Shown: positions 8,153 to 17,083 of the stretch, piece after piece
How the letters are laid out: each line of letters opens with the position of its first letter
Position numbering within the stretch: position 1 is the first letter of the stretch
Source: Herpetosiphon giganteus
Lineage (GTDB): Bacteria; Chloroflexota; Chloroflexia; Chloroflexales; Herpetosiphonaceae
Direction of reading: 5' to 3'
NCBI RefSeq assembly: GCF_016907925.1
Contig: NZ_JAFBCZ010000006.1
Span: forward strand, 62,001 to 126,000
Length of the DNA stretch: 64,000 bases
Notes under the pieces: model-generated
Told to the model about the DNA's origin: nothing
Databases searched by the model: none
Seen by the model: the letters and a program-made list of their open reading frames with translations, nothing else
Made by a program: the position numbers and the translations under genes

Positions 8153-9490
8153 TTATTTTTCGTAGACTTTGCCTGATGCTGCTGGTGGCTTGGCGCGACC
8201 AATCACCCCTGCCAACACAATTAGCGTTACCACATATGGCAACATCTGCATAAATTGGGAAGGCAAATCGAAGTTGTAGGCCTGCACTTTGAGCTGCAAG
8301 GCATCGGCTGATGAGAACAGCAACGAGCCACCAAAGGCCCCAATTGGGTTCCACTTGCCGAAGATCATCGCCGCCAACGAGATAAAGCCTTGGCCGTTGG
8401 TCATGCCATCGTCAAAGCCAAATGAGCCTTCGAGCGAAAACCAAGCGCCTGCAACCCCGGCAATCATCCCGCCAATAATCACGTTGCGATAGCGCATGCG
8501 ATTGACGTTGATGCCCACCGTATCGGCGGCTTTGGGGTGCTCGCCGATTGCGCGGGTTCGCAAGCCCCACACGGTGCGAAACAGGAAGAAGTTCAAGCCA
8601 ATCACCATTAGAATCATCAAATAGGTAATTGGTTTGTGGTCAAACAAAATCGGCCCAAGCAACGGAATATCGGCCAGTGGGCCAAGCGGCATTTGCGGCA
8701 AGCCAGCCCGTAATGGCGATTCGAATTTCAACAGGAAATTGGTGCGGGTAAAGCCCGTAATCCCAACCGCCATAATGTTGATCACCGTACCGCTAATCAC
8801 TTGGTCGACTTTGAAGCGAATGGAGAGCCATGCATGCAAGGCTGCCATCATGCCGCCAGTCAAAATCGCCCCCAAAATCCCGATGATCAAGGGCAGCCAA
8901 ACGACCCCTTTGACCACGTTTGCTGGCAACGATTCGCCGTAAATCATGCGGGCCGAGATGGCTGCCGCAGCATAGCCAAAACAGGCTGCTGTCAGCATCA
9001 TGCCTTCGATCCCAATGTTGACCACGCCCGAGCGCTCGCAGACAATCCCCGCCAGCGCGCCGATTGCGATTGGCGTGCCAAGCCGCACCACCCGTGAGAG
9101 CGTGTCCGAGAGATCAACGCTGTTGTTGGCTACCGCCCAGAGCAGAATCGAGAAAAAGCCAAAGCCAATGACGCTGCTCATATAGGGTGCAACCCAACCG
9201 CGTTCTGGGTTCTTGGCGATGAGCGTGCCGCCAACCAGAATCAAGGCTCCACAAATCAAACTAATCGTGATCATCGTGGGTAGCTCGATTGCGGCGACTG
9301 GCGGTGCTTTGGGATCTTCCTTCAGTTTCGCACTATCGGGAATCCGAATTGTGCTCGTGAAATCCCAAATTGATTGAATTTTGCTGGTTTCAGTGATTTT
9401 ATTGCCGAGGCTGTTATTGACTGCAAAAAGCAGCACAATCGCAATGAAAATTCCTAACAGCCCGACCCCACGTGCGCGTGTAAATTTCAT
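8153..9490 (-). CDS. nupQ: Nucleoside-type ABC transporter permease (second permease)
   Basis: This is an integral membrane permease of the BPD_transp_2 family, the type paired with BMP-family binding proteins to import purine nucleosides. The 445-residue length exceeds that of Bacillus NupQ (about 320) because of an N-terminal helix, a periplasmic loop and an extra helix (residues 1-130) before the core. The core begins at LSRVVRLGTPIAIGALAGIVCERSGVVNIG (about 135) and contains GIEGMML and the EAA-like GEHPKAADTVGINVNRMRYRN segment (about 325) that contacts the ATPase. It is the last gene of the operon, 48 bases after the first permease, and is followed by a terminator. Nucleoside specificity is inferred from family and neighbours. 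Confidence 0.88.
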   Translation of the reverse strand: MKFTRARGVGLLGIFIAIVLLFAVNNSLGNKITETSKIQSIWDFTSTIRIPDSAKLKEDPKAPPVAAIELPTMITISLICGALILVGGTLIAKNPERGWVAPYMSSVIGFGFFSILLWAVANNSVDLSDTLSRVVRLGTPIAIGALAGIVCERSGVVNIGIEGMMLTAACFGYAAAAISARMIYGESLPANVVKGVVWLPLIIGILGAILTGGMMAALHAWLSIRFKVDQVISGTVINIMAVGITGFTRTNFLLKFESPLRAGLPQMPLGPLADIPLLGPILFDHKPITYLMILMVIGLNFFLFRTVWGLRTRAIGEHPKAADTVGINVNRMRYRNVIIGGMIAGVAGAWFSLEGSFGFDDGMTNGQGFISLAAMIFGKWNPIGAFGGSLLFSSADALQLKVQAYNFDLPSQFMQMLPYVVTLIVLAGVIGRAKPPAASGKVYEK

Positions 9491-9538
9491 ACAAATCCAC
9501 CGTAAAGGTTAAATAATTCAAGAGCGACGACGCTGGCG

Positions 9539-10867
9539 CTATTTACCCCAGCTACGGTTAAACGTGATTTTGCCACCTTCAGCTTGCTTGATGCGATAAA
9601 TCCAGCGCACAATTTGGTCGGCAGCAATAAACATAATCACTAAAGCTTGAATAATTTGAATCAGGTTGATCGAAATCCCAGTATTGACTTGCATCGCGCC
9701 TGCGCCAGTGCGTAACGCACCCCAGAACAGCGCTGCCGGCACAATCGCAATCGGGTTGCTCTTGGCCAACAAGGCAATTGCCAAGCTATCGAAGCCCAAG
9801 CCACTGGAGAACACAGCCTTGAGGTTGTATTCCAAACCAATCACTTGGCTCGTGCCTGCCAGCCCTGCCAATGCGCCCGAAAGGCCCATTGCGCCAACCA
9901 CCGTGCCGGTGATGCTCATGCCTGCATAGCGGGCTGCTTCGGGGTTTTCGCCCACGGTTTTAATTTCAAAGCCCTTGGGCGTGCGGTTCATCAACCACCA
10001 AATAAAGCCAACCATCAAAAATGCCAGCACAATCCCCATGTGAATCCGTAGATCCCATGTGCTGCTGGTGGTGGTGAACAAACGTGGGTACGCTTGGCCG
10101 CCAGTGAGGCTGGGGTCGGTGGCTTTGCTGATAATCCGGGGCAAAGCGGCATTTTCGTGGATAAATGGCGTGCGTTGCAAGGTGGCGCTTTTATCTTTCA
10201 TCACGCCATTGATCAAATAATCCATCACTTGCAAGGCAATATAATTGAGCATAATCGTGGTAATAACTTCGTGCGCGCCAGTTTTGGCCCTGAGATAGCC
10301 CGGGATAATCCCCCACAGCCCGCCAGCGATAACCCCAGCCAGCAAAGCAGCTGGCAAGTGAATGATTGCTGGCAGCGAGGCAACCCCAAACCATTGCGGC
10401 ATAAATGCGGCAACCGCGACGCTGCCAAGCGCGCCCATCAATAATTGGCCTTCAGCCCCAACATTGAACAAGCCCGCTTTGAAGGTGACGGCCACGGCCA
10501 AACCTGCCAAAATGTAGGGCGTTGATTCAACCAAAGTATTGCTAATGGCCACCGGAATTGTACTTGGTTTAGTCCAATCGCCAAATGCGCCAGAGAACAA
10601 ACCAGTGAAGGCGCTCAAGGTCACGCGGAGCCGTTCAGGGATGGTGCTAAAAAACCAATCGCTGCGGCTGCCGTAAATATTCAGATCAAAGGTTGGCAGT
10701 TTATTGCCAGGGATCGAAACAAACACGATCACTGCGCCAATTAACACTGCGGTCAAAATTGCCAACAGCGGCACAATCGCTTCGTTGAGCCAGCCGAAGC
10801 GCCGTTTGCTGGGCTGCGGCTCAGTGGTTTTTTTGGTTTCAGCGGGGGCTTGTTGCTCATTTGCCAT
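9539..10867 (-). CDS. nupP: Nucleoside-type ABC transporter permease (first permease)
   Basis: This is a membrane permease of 442 residues with about ten helices. The hydrophilic Lys/Pro-rich start is followed by a helix at about 30-52, a loop, then the conserved core: SNTLVESTPYILAGLAVAVTFKAGLFNVGAEGQLLMGALG, with the GAEGQ motif typical of BMP-type systems, and TVGENPEAARYAGMSI as the ATPase-contact loop. AGGAG precedes the ATG, and the start overlaps the end of the ATPase gene by 11 bases, so translation is probably coupled. It should pair with the other permease to form the membrane channel. Confidence 0.9.
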   Translation of the reverse strand: MANEQQAPAETKKTTEPQPSKRRFGWLNEAIVPLLAILTAVLIGAVIVFVSIPGNKLPTFDLNIYGSRSDWFFSTIPERLRVTLSAFTGLFSGAFGDWTKPSTIPVAISNTLVESTPYILAGLAVAVTFKAGLFNVGAEGQLLMGALGSVAVAAFMPQWFGVASLPAIIHLPAALLAGVIAGGLWGIIPGYLRAKTGAHEVITTIMLNYIALQVMDYLINGVMKDKSATLQRTPFIHENAALPRIISKATDPSLTGGQAYPRLFTTTSSTWDLRIHMGIVLAFLMVGFIWWLMNRTPKGFEIKTVGENPEAARYAGMSITGTVVGAMGLSGALAGLAGTSQVIGLEYNLKAVFSSGLGFDSLAIALLAKSNPIAIVPAALFWGALRTGAGAMQVNTGISINLIQIIQALVIMFIAADQIVRWIYRIKQAEGGKITFNRSWGK

Positions 10868-12392
10868 TGGGTTGCTCCTGAATACCGGCCATCAACAGGC
10901 CAACGCGCTCGCGCGTAGCTTCGGCAATCGGGAGAATGCCAACTATTTTGCCGTGGTACATCACAGCAACGCGGTCGGCTAAGGCCAGAACTTCATCAAG
11001 CTCTGCCGAAACCAATAAGACCGCCAGCCCTGCATCGCGCTGTTTAATAATTTGATTGTGAATAAATTCGATCGAGCCAACGTCAATCCCCCGCGTCGGT
11101 TGTGAAGCAATCAGCAAGCGATTTTTGCGGGTAAATTCACGGGCGACAATAATTTTTTGTTGATTCCCACCTGAGAGCGAGCCAGCAGTCGTGGTTGCGC
11201 TGGGCGTGCGCACATCAAAGGTCGCAATCAATTCTTTGGCATTTTCGTCAATCGCTGGGTCGTTAAAGGTCAAGCCTTTGGTAAATGGTGGTTTGTAGTA
11301 GGTTGAAAGCACCAAATTATCACGGATGCTATAGCCAAGCACCAAGCCTGTGCCTTTGCGATCTTCGGGAATGTAGGCCACGCCTTGTTCCGTAATCGAG
11401 CGCGGCGGGCGATTGGTAATATCCTTGCCAAGCAATTCAATTGAGCCACTCGGCAGGGCTTGCAAACCCGTAATCGCCTCGACCAACTCAGTTTGGCCGT
11501 TGCCTTGCACGCCAGCAATCCCCAGCACTTCACCGGCATGGACATCAATTGAAACATCATCAAGCACGGTGAGGCCGCGATCGTCACGCAGATTGAGGTT
11601 GCGTACTTTCAGCACCACATCGCCAGGGTTGGCCGCAGTTTTATCAACTTTCAAGACAACATCGCGACCTACCATCAGCGCTGCTAATTGACCTTCGCTG
11701 GCAGTTTTGGGGTCTGCGTCGCCGACAACCTTGCCCCGACGCAAGACGGTAATTCGGTCGGCAACTTCGCGTACTTCGCGCAATTTGTGAGTAATAAAAA
11801 TCAGCGCCTTGCCCTGATCGGCCAATTCGCGCATAACCCGAAAGAGGTCATCGGCCTCTTGGGGAGTCAATACGGCGGTTGGTTCGTCGAGAATCAACAT
11901 ATTGACATTGCGATAGAGCGCCTTCAAAATCTCGACCCGTTGCTGCACACCAACCGGCAAATCGCCGACGATCGCATCGGGTGGCACGGCCAGACCATAC
12001 TGCTCAGAAAGCTCGCGCACGCGTTGGCTGGCTTCCTTGGCATTTAACACTGGGCCTTTGCGTAATTCGGTGCCAAGAATAATGTTCTCTGTGACGGTTA
12101 GGGTATCGACGAGGGCATATTCTTGGTGAACCATGCCTAAACCAAGCCCAATTGCATCAGCAGGATTCTTGATCTTGGCCAACTTGCCATTAATCAAAAT
12201 CTCGCCTTCATCAGGATCGTAGAGGCCATACAAGATGTTCATGAGGGTGGATTTACCCGCGCCATTTTCACCAAGGAAGGCGTGGATTTCACCGGGGAGC
12301 AGGGTAAAAGAAATATGGTCGTTGGCCAAAACCCCGGGGAATTGCTTGGTGATATTGCGGACTTCCAACGCAGGTACGACGTTCGCGGTCAC
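10857..12392 (-). CDS. nupO: Double ATP-binding protein of the nucleoside ABC importer
   Basis: This is the energising subunit with two fused ABC ATPase domains, as in sugar and nucleoside (CUT2-like) importers. Domain 1 has Walker A GENGAGKSTLMNIL (about residue 42) and a weak signature VGVQQRVEILKA. Domain 2 has a degenerate Walker A (GVQGNGQTEL) and a full signature LSGGNQQKIIVARE. That asymmetry is typical of the family. The start is GTG with AGGAG seven bases upstream. It follows the binding protein gene after a 200-base gap that contains a hairpin likely to lower expression of the membrane genes relative to the binding protein. Confidence 0.93.
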   Translation of the reverse strand: MTANVVPALEVRNITKQFPGVLANDHISFTLLPGEIHAFLGENGAGKSTLMNILYGLYDPDEGEILINGKLAKIKNPADAIGLGLGMVHQEYALVDTLTVTENIILGTELRKGPVLNAKEASQRVRELSEQYGLAVPPDAIVGDLPVGVQQRVEILKALYRNVNMLILDEPTAVLTPQEADDLFRVMRELADQGKALIFITHKLREVREVADRITVLRRGKVVGDADPKTASEGQLAALMVGRDVVLKVDKTAANPGDVVLKVRNLNLRDDRGLTVLDDVSIDVHAGEVLGIAGVQGNGQTELVEAITGLQALPSGSIELLGKDITNRPPRSITEQGVAYIPEDRKGTGLVLGYSIRDNLVLSTYYKPPFTKGLTFNDPAIDENAKELIATFDVRTPSATTTAGSLSGGNQQKIIVAREFTRKNRLLIASQPTRGIDVGSIEFIHNQIIKQRDAGLAVLLVSAELDEVLALADRVAVMYHGKIVGILPIAEATRERVGLLMAGIQEQPNGK

Positions 12393-12532
12393 ACAAGACT
12401 CCTAGTTAATCAAAAAGAGGCAGCATTGCCTCAAATATGCAGAACAACCACGTTGTTGGCTGCCAAAAAACTGACCAAACGTGTGCTTGGTTGTTCGAGT
12501 TGCTGTGTTTCGATGCTGTGATAATACCACAC

Positions 12533-12570
12533 AAAAGTAAAAGGGCTGCGTCATTGCTAACGCAGCCCTT
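12533..12570 (-). terminator. Terminator/attenuator between binding protein and ATPase genes
   Basis: On the minus strand AAGGGCTGCGT and ACGCAGCCCTT pair over 11 bases (12541-12570), followed by TTACTTTTG. It lies just past the binding protein stop and before the ATPase gene, the usual place for partial termination that gives excess binding protein. Confidence 0.75.
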
Positions 12571-12598
12571 CCACGGGTTTGTGCCTTGCGGCAACAAA

Positions 12599-13756
12599 TT
12601 AGTTCAAGGTAACGCCGGTTTTGATCGTGCCATCGGCCAAGCCCTTCTTGATTTCGTCAAGTTTGGCTTTAGCGTCTGCTGGCAAGGCTGATTCTGCATC
12701 GTGGAATGGAGCGTAGTCGATGCCGCCGTTAGCAGCGTTACCGAAGTATACGCCACCTTCGAACTTGCCATCGACAACTTCCTTGACGACTTCGAACACA
12801 GCGTTGTCAACGCGCTTCATAGCGCTGGTGATCAACTTAGGAGCTGGACCTTTTTTGAAGGTGGTGTTGTATTCGTCTTGGTCAACGCCAATTACGAATA
12901 CATCATTGTCAGCAGCGGTCTTGATTGCGCCTGAGCCAGTTTGGCCGCCAGCACCGAAGATTACGTCTGCGCCTTCAGTAATTTGGGTTTTGGCAGCTTC
13001 GCCGCCAGCGGTTGGGTCGGTGAATGAGTCGATGTAGACAGTCATAACTTGGATGTCGGGGTTGACGTATTTAGCGCCAGCTTCGTAGCCAAGCACGAAC
13101 TTCTTGACCGCAGGAACTTGTTCCTTACCGCCAACTGCACCGATTTTGCCGGTCTTTGAAACCATTGCGGCCAAAGCGCCACCGATGAATGCTGATTCGT
13201 CTTCTGAGAAGACCAAGCCCTTGACGTTGGCCAATGCTGGTTCGTAAGCGAAGTCAACAATAGCAAACTTCAAATCTGGGTACTTGGCAGCAGCAGCTTT
13301 GATTGCATCGCCCATCAAGAAGCCTACGCCGATGATCAAATCGTAGCCTTGGCTCGCGAATTGTTCAATGTTCTTTTCGTAGTCTTTTGGATCGATGGTT
13401 TCGATGTAGTCGATCTTCACGCCAAGTTCGGTTTCGGCCCGTTTCAAGCCTTCGAACGCGAATTGGTTGAAGGTACCGTCATCAACTTTACCAACATCGG
13501 TTACCAAACCGATTTTGATTTCGCTGGTTGCGCCGCCGCCAGTGGTTGCTTCGGCGGTTGCTACCGTGGTTGCCGCAGCGGTTGCTTCGGTTGCAGCGGT
13601 TGGCATGGTTTCGGCTGAGGTTGCGGTTGCCGCAGCTTCAGCACTGGTTGCCGTAGCTGCTGGAGCGGTGGTTGCAGCGGTTTCGGTGCCACAAGCAGCC
13701 AAAACTGGAACCATCAAAACCAACAACATCATGAACGCAATAATGCGTTTGTTCAT
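12599..13756 (-). CDS. nupN: BMP-family nucleoside-binding lipoprotein
   Basis: This is the substrate-capture subunit of the ABC importer, anchored outside the membrane by lipid. The lipobox LAAC ends at Cys22, followed by an Ala/Thr-rich linker (about 25-75) and the BMP fold: IKIGLVTDVGKVDDGTFNQFAFEG (about 80), YDLIIGVGFLMGDAI, GADVIFGAGGQTGSGAI and FVIGVDQDEY. These match Med/BmpA/NupN proteins. The family binds purine nucleosides, so that is the expected ligand. The gene heads the operon. Its leader has an extended -10 promoter, a hairpin, and a ribosome site lying inside a short palindrome. Confidence 0.92.
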   Translation of the reverse strand: MNKRIIAFMMLLVLMVPVLAACGTETAATTAPAATATSAEAAATATSAETMPTAATEATAAATTVATAEATTGGGATSEIKIGLVTDVGKVDDGTFNQFAFEGLKRAETELGVKIDYIETIDPKDYEKNIEQFASQGYDLIIGVGFLMGDAIKAAAAKYPDLKFAIVDFAYEPALANVKGLVFSEDESAFIGGALAAMVSKTGKIGAVGGKEQVPAVKKFVLGYEAGAKYVNPDIQVMTVYIDSFTDPTAGGEAAKTQITEGADVIFGAGGQTGSGAIKTAADNDVFVIGVDQDEYNTTFKKGPAPKLITSAMKRVDNAVFEVVKEVVDGKFEGGVYFGNAANGGIDYAPFHDAESALPADAKAKLDEIKKGLADGTIKTGVTLN

Positions 13757-13771
13757 GGGAGGACCCCTCCT
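13757..13771 (-). promoter_or_regulatory. Shine-Dalgarno inside a palindrome before nupN
   Basis: The minus-strand sequence AGGAGGGGTCCTCCCATG has GGAGG pairing with CCTCC across a GGT loop, immediately before the start codon. The ribosome site is therefore self-complementary and could be opened or closed by upstream RNA. Confidence 0.45.
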
Positions 13772-13804
13772 AAATAAAAGTGTATCTGTAGCTCCCCTAA
13801 AATC

Positions 13805-13858
13805 ATGTCACCCGCAGTGCGTGGGGAATGATGACATGCATCGGCGTTGATTATAACA
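13805..13858 (-). promoter_or_regulatory. Promoter and leader hairpin of the nucleoside transporter operon
   Basis: On the minus strand TGTTATAAT (13850-13858) is an extended -10 element; no good -35 was found. Downstream, ATGTCATC and GGTGACAT (13805-13837) can pair in the leader with one G-U pair. A CCCC tract in its loop could alternatively pair with AGGGGA further down. Confidence 0.5.
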
Positions 13859-13879
13859 TAACCCGTCGCATTAGAAAGT

Positions 13880-14340
13880 ATGAGGGATGAGGGATGAAGG
13901 ATGAAAGGCAGAATATAGAACACAGAACATAGAACATAAGGCAGAAGTCAAAAGTCAGAAGTCAAAAGTCAGAAGTCAAAAGTCAGAAGTCAAAAGTCAA
14001 AAGTCAGAGGTCAGAAGCCCAAAGCCCAAAGCCCATCTACGTTTCGCAATCGTTTAGAATTGGTGGGGAAATGTGGCAGTATAGTACATAGAACAAAGAA
14101 CATAGAACATAGAACATAGAACATAGAATTTGAGGATCGGGGATTTAACGCAGCGGCGCAGAGCAATGATGGCTATGGCCTAGCAGGAACATAATTTAAA
14201 TAATCTGTGTAATCTGTGGCTACAATAATGATCATTCGTGCAATTCGTGTAATTCGTGGCTAAGAAATCCTTCGCGCTCTTCGCCTCCTTCGTGGTTTCT
14301 GGCCCTTCGTGCTCTTCGTGCCCTTCGTGGATCAATATTC
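13880..14340. repeat. Longest copy of the composite intergenic repeat
   Basis: In order this spacer holds GATGAGGGATGAAGG units (about 13882-13907), AGAACATAGAACATA units (13913-13940 and 14090-14130), iterated AGTCAGAAGTCAAA (13942-14015), GCCCAAAGCCCAAA, a GCAGCGGCGCAGAG block (about 14150), an AATCTGTG...AATTCGTGGCTAA block (14198-14265) and a CTTCGTGCTCTTCGTG block (14269-14335). The mirror order is found at 57163-57425. No gene is visible. Confidence 0.8.
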
Positions 14341-14360
14341 TGTGCTAATAAGGAGCTTGC

Positions 14361-15779
14361 ATGGACGATTTATTGGTAATTGGTGGCGGCTCGGCGGGCA
14401 TAACCTTTGCCAAATTTGGCGCTTCGTTGGGCGCAAAAATTACCATCGTCGAAGCCAATAAGCTCGGTGGCGATTGTACATGGACTGGCTGCGTGCCCAG
14501 CAAAAGCCTCATCCACGCTGCCAAAATTGCCCATACAACGGCGAATGCTGCGCGCTATGGCATTGCTGCCAAACCACAAATCGATTTTGCGGCGGTGATG
14601 CAGTATGTGCACTCGGTTCAAGAACAAATTTATCAGCACGATGATGCGCCCGAGGTGCTGCGCAAAGCAGGCGCGCGGGTTATCGAAGGTCGTGCTCGTT
14701 TTTATGATGATCAAACCGTGGAAGTTAATGGCGAGTTGCTGCGCGCCAAACATTTTTGCATTGCGACCGGCTCGCATCCCAGAATTCCAGCAATTGCTGG
14801 TTTGGCCGAGGCTGGCTACCTTACCAATGAAGATCTTTTTTTATTAAATGAATTACCCAAGCGGATTCTTGTGCTTGGTGGTGGGCCAATTGGCTGTGAG
14901 CTAGGTCAGGCGCTGTTACGTTTCGGCGCAGAAGTCAGCCTGATTCAACAAGGCTCGCGATTATTGCCCAAAGATGATCATGCCATGGGCGCAGCCTTGG
15001 CTCAAGCGCTCAAAGCTGAGGGCATGCAAATCTACCTCAACACCAAAACACTCAAGGTCGAGGTCAACGCCGGAGCCAAGCACGTCACGATTCAGACTTC
15101 TGGTCAAGCGCCACAAACCTTGGTGGTTGATGCAATTCTGGTGGCCGCTGGACGCACGCCAAATGTACATAACTTAGGCTTAGATGCAGCGGGCATTTTA
15201 TACGATCCTGAACGCCGAATTCATGTTGATCAATATTTGCGCACCAGCAACCCACGGGTCTTTGCCTGCGGCGATGTGATTGGGCGCTATCAATTTACCC
15301 ATGTTGCGGCCCAAGAAGCTGGCGCTGTGCTGCGCAATGCGCTTTTTCCTGGCCAAAGCGTCATGAAATACGAATTAGTGCCTTGGGCAACCTTTACCGA
15401 CCCCGAAGTTGGCCATGTTGGCTTGAATGAAGATCAAGCGCGGGCCAAATATGGCAGCAGCTTACGCGTCTATGAGTTGCCGTGGAGCGCCAACGATCGG
15501 GCGCGCACTGAGGATGCAACCCAAGGCTTTACCAAAATTCTGGCGGTTGGCCGCAAAGAGCAAATTGTTGGCGTGCATATCATCGGTCAAGGCGCAGGCG
15601 ATATGATCAACGCAGCGGTGTTGGCGATGGGCACGGGCGTTAGCGCCTCAAAATTAGGCGGCTTGATCAACGTCTATCCTACCCGCTCGCAAGGCCTTAA
15701 AATGACTGCCCAACGCTCGTTTACGCGCTGGCTCGAAAAACCATGGCTGCAACGCGCCTTGCGCTGGTATTTTCGCTAG
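14361..15779 (+). CDS. FAD-dependent pyridine nucleotide-disulfide oxidoreductase (MerA/Lpd-like, lacking the usual C-terminal His)
   Basis: This is a soluble flavoprotein of 472 residues. The N-terminus has the FAD motif VIGGGSAG, and the redox-active pair is Cys39 and Cys44 in GGDCTWTGCVPSKS. An NAD(P) motif follows (VLGGGPIGCELGQ, about 172), then the ATG-x-x-P and ACGDV motifs. The dimerisation domain (from about 345) lacks the HPHPTxxE dyad of true lipoamide dehydrogenases; it reads NVYPTRSQ. It therefore belongs with MerA-like reductases of unknown substrate. AGGAG precedes the start. It stands alone after a repeat-filled spacer. Mercury reduction is not supported: there is no N-terminal HMA domain, no C-terminal Cys pair and no mer neighbours. 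Confidence 0.85.
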   Translation: MDDLLVIGGGSAGITFAKFGASLGAKITIVEANKLGGDCTWTGCVPSKSLIHAAKIAHTTANAARYGIAAKPQIDFAAVMQYVHSVQEQIYQHDDAPEVLRKAGARVIEGRARFYDDQTVEVNGELLRAKHFCIATGSHPRIPAIAGLAEAGYLTNEDLFLLNELPKRILVLGGGPIGCELGQALLRFGAEVSLIQQGSRLLPKDDHAMGAALAQALKAEGMQIYLNTKTLKVEVNAGAKHVTIQTSGQAPQTLVVDAILVAAGRTPNVHNLGLDAAGILYDPERRIHVDQYLRTSNPRVFACGDVIGRYQFTHVAAQEAGAVLRNALFPGQSVMKYELVPWATFTDPEVGHVGLNEDQARAKYGSSLRVYELPWSANDRARTEDATQGFTKILAVGRKEQIVGVHIIGQGAGDMINAAVLAMGTGVSASKLGGLINVYPTRSQGLKMTAQRSFTRWLEKPWLQRALRWYFR

Positions 15780-15821
15780 CATTGCTATGCCTTGGGTTAT
15801 GCAAAACCTAGCAGCAAAAAT

Positions 15822-15848
15822 CCCTCGCCCACGCAATGTAGGCGAGGG
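15822..15848. repeat. Single copy of the cgaggggc hairpin repeat between convergent genes
   Basis: CCCTCGCC and GGCGAGGG (eight base pairs) flank a 12-base loop, matching the family at 5347-5451. It lies between the convergent oxidoreductase and propeller genes and might act as a terminator. Confidence 0.6.
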
Positions 15849-15856
15849 GTTAAGGA

Positions 15857-17083
15857 TTAAGGTACAGCAACTCCAAATGCTCCGCTCGTCAGTTGCTGCT
15901 CGGCTCCAGTTTCAACATGAATTTGCCAAACGCCGTTACTACTATTATTCAGCAAATATTGGCTATCACTCGACCAAAAGGTCAACGAGGCAGCATATTG
16001 GTCAAAATAGGGCAAAACATTCAAAAATTGGCTACTTGGGGCAAACGATTTGAGCCGCTTCACGCTCCCCGACTTGACATCGAGTACTTCCCAATGGACT
16101 TGCACGCCAGTTTGGGCTTGGCGGCTAACTTGCACAATCCCTGTATCGCCGCTTGGCCCGCGCGGCTTGGCATCGGCAACCAACAAGGCGACCGAACGTC
16201 CATCAGGCGACCAGAAAAAGGCCAACGGACGCGCGGTTTCGAATGTTTGGCTCTTGCCAGTCGCAATCGTTTGAATCATCAATCCCGAACGAGTTTGAAT
16301 GCCAAAAGTTTGGTAAGCCACTTTGGATCGGTCGGGCGAAAGCACAAACATAAAGCCATCGCTGGTTGGCTCGCTCAACGCCCGTTGTCCAGTTTGATCG
16401 ATCTGCATCAATTGGTTGATATTGCCATCAGCCACCACAACCACTCGGGCAGAGCCATCAGCATTCCACGCAGGCGCTTGAAAATCGCCAGCAATTTCGC
16501 TAAAAAAAGTCAGATCGTTGGATTGGAGTGAGTGCAGCGCGGTGCTGCCAACCGGAGTGCCGCCGCCAGTGTGCAACAGCAATGCGCTGCTATCTGGCTT
16601 CCAAGCAAAATACGATGGCTGACCATCGCGCACTTTATGCGCTGTTTGCGAGCCATTAGCTGGCACAACATACAATTCCATGGTCGTGCCTGCGGCCAAA
16701 AAAGCGATGCTTTGGCTATCGGGCGACCATGCAAGATAAAAAGGCCGCAAATTGAAATCGCTAAAAATACTGCGCGCAGGGCTACCATCAAAATCCTGAA
16801 TTCGAATTTCGCTTTGTTTGGGGCTTAGTTGAATATAGGCGACGTGTTGGCCGTCGGGCGCAGGCGTAACTTGGGTGTATTGAATGCTGGCTGAGGCATC
16901 ATTGGTGAGCGTTAATGCTGGTTTGCTGGCCGTGATCAGCTGCAAATTGCCTGTTTGATCTTGCACCAAGGTTCGATTGGGCTTAACCGCTGGCGCTGCC
17001 CGTTGCCACCAGCCAATACCTATTGCCACACTAAGCCCGACAACTCCACCGATTAACAGTAGCCAACGAATGCGTCGTCGCAT
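15857..17083 (-). CDS. Membrane-anchored TolB/WD40-like beta-propeller protein
   Basis: The 408-residue protein has an N-terminal hydrophobic helix (residues 5-26) after an Arg-rich start, so it is either anchored or exported. The rest shows PD40-type propeller repeats: QHVAYIQLSP, FYLAWSPDSQSIAFLAA, AFFWSPDGRSVALLVA and LTFWSSDSQYLLNNSS. These are protein-interaction surfaces. The gene is divergent from an ECF sigma factor with a shared 280-base upstream region holding an inverted repeat, so a sensory or anti-sigma-linked role is possible, but this is only context. No catalytic residues are recognised. Confidence 0.78.
   Translation of the reverse strand: MRRRIRWLLLIGGVVGLSVAIGIGWWQRAAPAVKPNRTLVQDQTGNLQLITASKPALTLTNDASASIQYTQVTPAPDGQHVAYIQLSPKQSEIRIQDFDGSPARSIFSDFNLRPFYLAWSPDSQSIAFLAAGTTMELYVVPANGSQTAHKVRDGQPSYFAWKPDSSALLLHTGGGTPVGSTALHSLQSNDLTFFSEIAGDFQAPAWNADGSARVVVVADGNINQLMQIDQTGQRALSEPTSDGFMFVLSPDRSKVAYQTFGIQTRSGLMIQTIATGKSQTFETARPLAFFWSPDGRSVALLVADAKPRGPSGDTGIVQVSRQAQTGVQVHWEVLDVKSGSVKRLKSFAPSSQFLNVLPYFDQYAASLTFWSSDSQYLLNNSSNGVWQIHVETGAEQQLTSGAFGVAVP

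Noticed and set aside
13942..14015. Tandem AGTCAGAAGTCAAA units as a possible CRISPR array
   Set aside because: The period is about 14 bases with no unique spacers, and no cas genes are present.
14361..15779. Annotation as mercuric reductase
   Set aside because: No HMA domain, no C-terminal Cys pair, no merR or transport genes nearby.
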